Part shown: in pieces, positions 14,695-16,026 of the stretch | Numbering within the stretch: position 1 is the stretch's first letter | Layout of the letters: each line of letters starts with the position of its first letter | Origin: Methylobacteriaceae bacterium | Lineage (GTDB): Bacteria > Pseudomonadota > Alphaproteobacteria > Rhizobiales > Beijerinckiaceae | NCBI GenBank assembly: GCA_019247255.1 | Contig: JAFAPJ010000379.1 | Coordinates: forward strand, 1-16,026 | Length of the DNA: 16,026 bases | Reading direction: 5' to 3' | Notes under the pieces: generated by a model | Seen by the model: only the letters and a program-made list of their open reading frames with translations | The model's database searches: none | Told to the model about the DNA's origin: nothing | Made by a program: the position numbers and the translations under genes

Positions 14695-16026
14695 GGCGCG
14701 GGCGCGGGCGTCACGAACGGATCGGCGACGATCGAGAAGCCCGAGAACTGGATCGTGGCGCCGGGTTGCGGGTCGGGGACCGGGATCGTGACGAAGCTCG
14801 AGGGCGGCGACGTCGTGGTCGGGCTCGCGAGGGCGGTCAGCTTGACGTCGTCGACGGCGCCGCCGAGGCCCTCGCCCGTGCCGAGCGCCGAGAAGGTGAG
14901 CCAGTAATAGGCCGGCTTGACGATCTTGATGGTGGCCGAGCGCGATTGCCAGGACGTGGCGTAGCCGCAGATGTCGAGGAGCGGGTTGACCTGGCTGCTG
15001 TTGTAGGCCGTCAGCGACACGCCGTTCGGAGGCACGGTCGGTGTCGTGGAAACGGTGCCGTTCGGGTTCGTGTAGCTAGTGGCCGAGCCGACGGCGCCGC
15101 CACCGATCGGGGTTGAGGCGAGCTGAGCGTGGCTCATGAACACGCCCACGATGTTGGTGTCACGTCCGGTCGTTTGCGCGCTGCCGAAGAAGCGGTCGGT
15201 TCCGGTTTCCGTGCCGGTCAGCGCCGAGACGTTCGCCGCGCTTGGGGTCGCGCCGCAATAGCTCGTGTTCAGCGACGGGAAGAACACGTCGGGGACGTAC
15301 TTGTAATCGACGCGGTAATAACCGGGGACGAGCAGGAAAGGCCGGGAGATCAGTCGGTTACCCGCGGAGGGATTGACCGCGTCGAGCTGCAGCGATTGCT
15401 GGCCTTCGGCCGACCCGCTCACGAGGTACGGGACAGAGTTGTAGGGCGCGGCCGCCCAGCCCGACGCCGCCTGGTTGGGCCAGCCCGAGCTCGAGGTCCC
15501 GCTCGTGCCGGTGCTCTGGTTCATGTTCCCGTCGGTGTAGCCGATGCCCGAGTAATTGGCCGTGTAGGTCGGGCTCTCGAACGTGTCGCGGAACAGCGTC
15601 TTGTAGCTCCCGTTCGGCTGCCAGGCGGTCGGGAAGCTGTCGGCAAGAGTGCCGGTGCAGATCTGCGGGCAGAGTCGGATGTTGTCGAGGCCGCCGCCCC
15701 AGCTGTCGTTCACCCCGTCCGCCGCGAAGGTCAGCCAGTAGAAGCCCGGCGTCGTGACGTTGATGCGGACGCTGCGCTCGATCCAGCTTGGCGAGTAGAC
15801 GCACATGTCGATCAGACTGGAGCCGGCGAGCGTCTGCGATCCGTCGATCGTCGTATGAGTTGGCGGCATGTTGCCGACGCTGAGATCCAGATAGACGTTG
15901 ATCTGGTTCGTCCGGCTGACATACGGGCTGTAATCCGCGTTCGAGGAATTGGCCCAGGACAGGTCGGAGGCGGTCGAGGCGCAGACCGCGACGGGGTTGT
16001 AATCTGCGTAGACGACCCGGGCGATG
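14691..16026 (-). CDS. Large Tad-associated exported protein with tandem beta-rich modules, 5' end outside window
   Basis: The frame is open to the right edge; at least 444 residues are visible, and the Met codon at 15869 is internal, because coding sequence with the same character continues upstream. The protein is rich in Ser, Thr, Gly, Asn, Tyr and Trp with scattered Cys and no membrane helix in view. Two copies of one module are seen. Copy 1 ends SWIERSVRINVTTPGFYWLT then FAADG...GGGLDNIRL (15821–15669); copy 2 ends SWQSRSATIKIVKPAYYWLT then FSALG...GGAVDDVKL (14987–14838). Between them, TLFRDTFESP and GQQSLQLDAVNP, then RPFLLVPGYYRVDYKY, look like galactose-binding-like (jelly-roll) domains of DUF642 type. 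That is recognition of style, not a search. The C-terminus is Pro-rich. Overlap with a TadE gene suggests a TadG-like or pilus-tip role, which is inference. Confidence 0.8.
   Translation of the reverse strand, partial: IARVVYADYNPVAVCASTASDLSWANSSNADYSPYVSRTNQINVYLDLSVGNMPPTHTTIDGSQTLAGSSLIDMCVYSPSWIERSVRINVTTPGFYWLTFAADGVNDSWGGGLDNIRLCPQICTGTLADSFPTAWQPNGSYKTLFRDTFESPTYTANYSGIGYTDGNMNQSTGTSGTSSSGWPNQAASGWAAAPYNSVPYLVSGSAEGQQSLQLDAVNPSAGNRLISRPFLLVPGYYRVDYKYVPDVFFPSLNTSYCGATPSAANVSALTGTETGTDRFFGSAQTTGRDTNIVGVFMSHAQLASTPIGGGAVGSATSYTNPNGTVSTTPTVPPNGVSLTAYNSSQVNPLLDICGYATSWQSRSATIKIVKPAYYWLTFSALGTGEGLGGAVDDVKLTALASPTTTSPPSSFVTIPVPDPQPGATIQFSGFSIVADPFVTPAPAP
14838..15821 (-). repeat. Two diverged copies of a module end in the large exported protein
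   Basis: The segments encoded at 15821–15669 and 14987–14838 align without gaps over 50 residues, with 21 identities by my count, including the L-D-C-Y, S-W-R-S and YWLTF positions. Similarity extends upstream: TSYCGATPSA and RDTNIVGVF before copy 2 correspond to VAVCASTASD and SRTNQINVY before copy 1 (the latter at about 15880–15990). The period is about 278 residues. Confidence 0.75.

Noticed and set aside
15867..15869. ATG at 15869 as the start of the large repeat protein
   Set aside because: The same frame is open upstream to the window edge with matching composition and with residues that align to the second module copy, so this Met is internal.

Overview
The window is GC-rich DNA with alphaproteobacterial gene content, most likely from a Hyphomicrobiales (Rhizobiales) species. 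The evidence is the cpaA–cpaE style Tad/Flp pilus genes, a separate 'pilus assembly N-terminal domain' protein, and a potassium channel resembling the cyclic-nucleotide-gated channel MloK1 of Mesorhizobium loti. The genus cannot be fixed from the sequence alone.

Left block (1–7029) is a Tad/Flp pilus locus. On the minus strand, in transcription order, lie flp (major pilin), cpaA (prepilin peptidase), cpaB, cpaC (outer-membrane secretin), cpaD (lipoprotein) and cpaE (MinD-like ATPase, cut by the window edge). On the plus strand, divergent from flp, lie a secreted protein with the same domain as the CpaC N-terminus, then a TadE-like and a TadG/TadF-like pseudopilin. The cpaF/tadB/tadC motor genes are not in the window; they would be expected beyond position 1.

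Middle block (7037–13657) holds other functions: a phosphomannomutase/phosphoglucomutase on the minus strand, then on the plus strand an AbrB-family membrane protein, alaS (alanyl-tRNA synthetase) and, one base after the alaS stop, a six-helix potassium channel with a cyclic-nucleotide-binding domain.

Right block (13671–16026, minus strand) returns to pilus-related genes. It has two more short TadE-like pseudopilins, and upstream of them, overlapping by four bases, the 3' part of a large protein made of two copies of a roughly 280-residue beta-rich module. That gene is open to the window edge.

Taken together, the window encodes a pilin, its processing peptidase, the outer-membrane pore with accessory lipoprotein and periplasmic protein, the polar-localisation ATPase, and four pseudopilin-like proteins that all share the G|xxxxE processing motif. 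The least familiar part is the large repeat protein with its two TadE partners. Notable non-coding structure includes a perfect 9-bp hairpin with a UUCG loop between flp and cpaA, and a run of five 8-bp units with exactly phased GATC sites in front of alaS. I saw no tRNA, rRNA, CRISPR array, transposase or phage gene.
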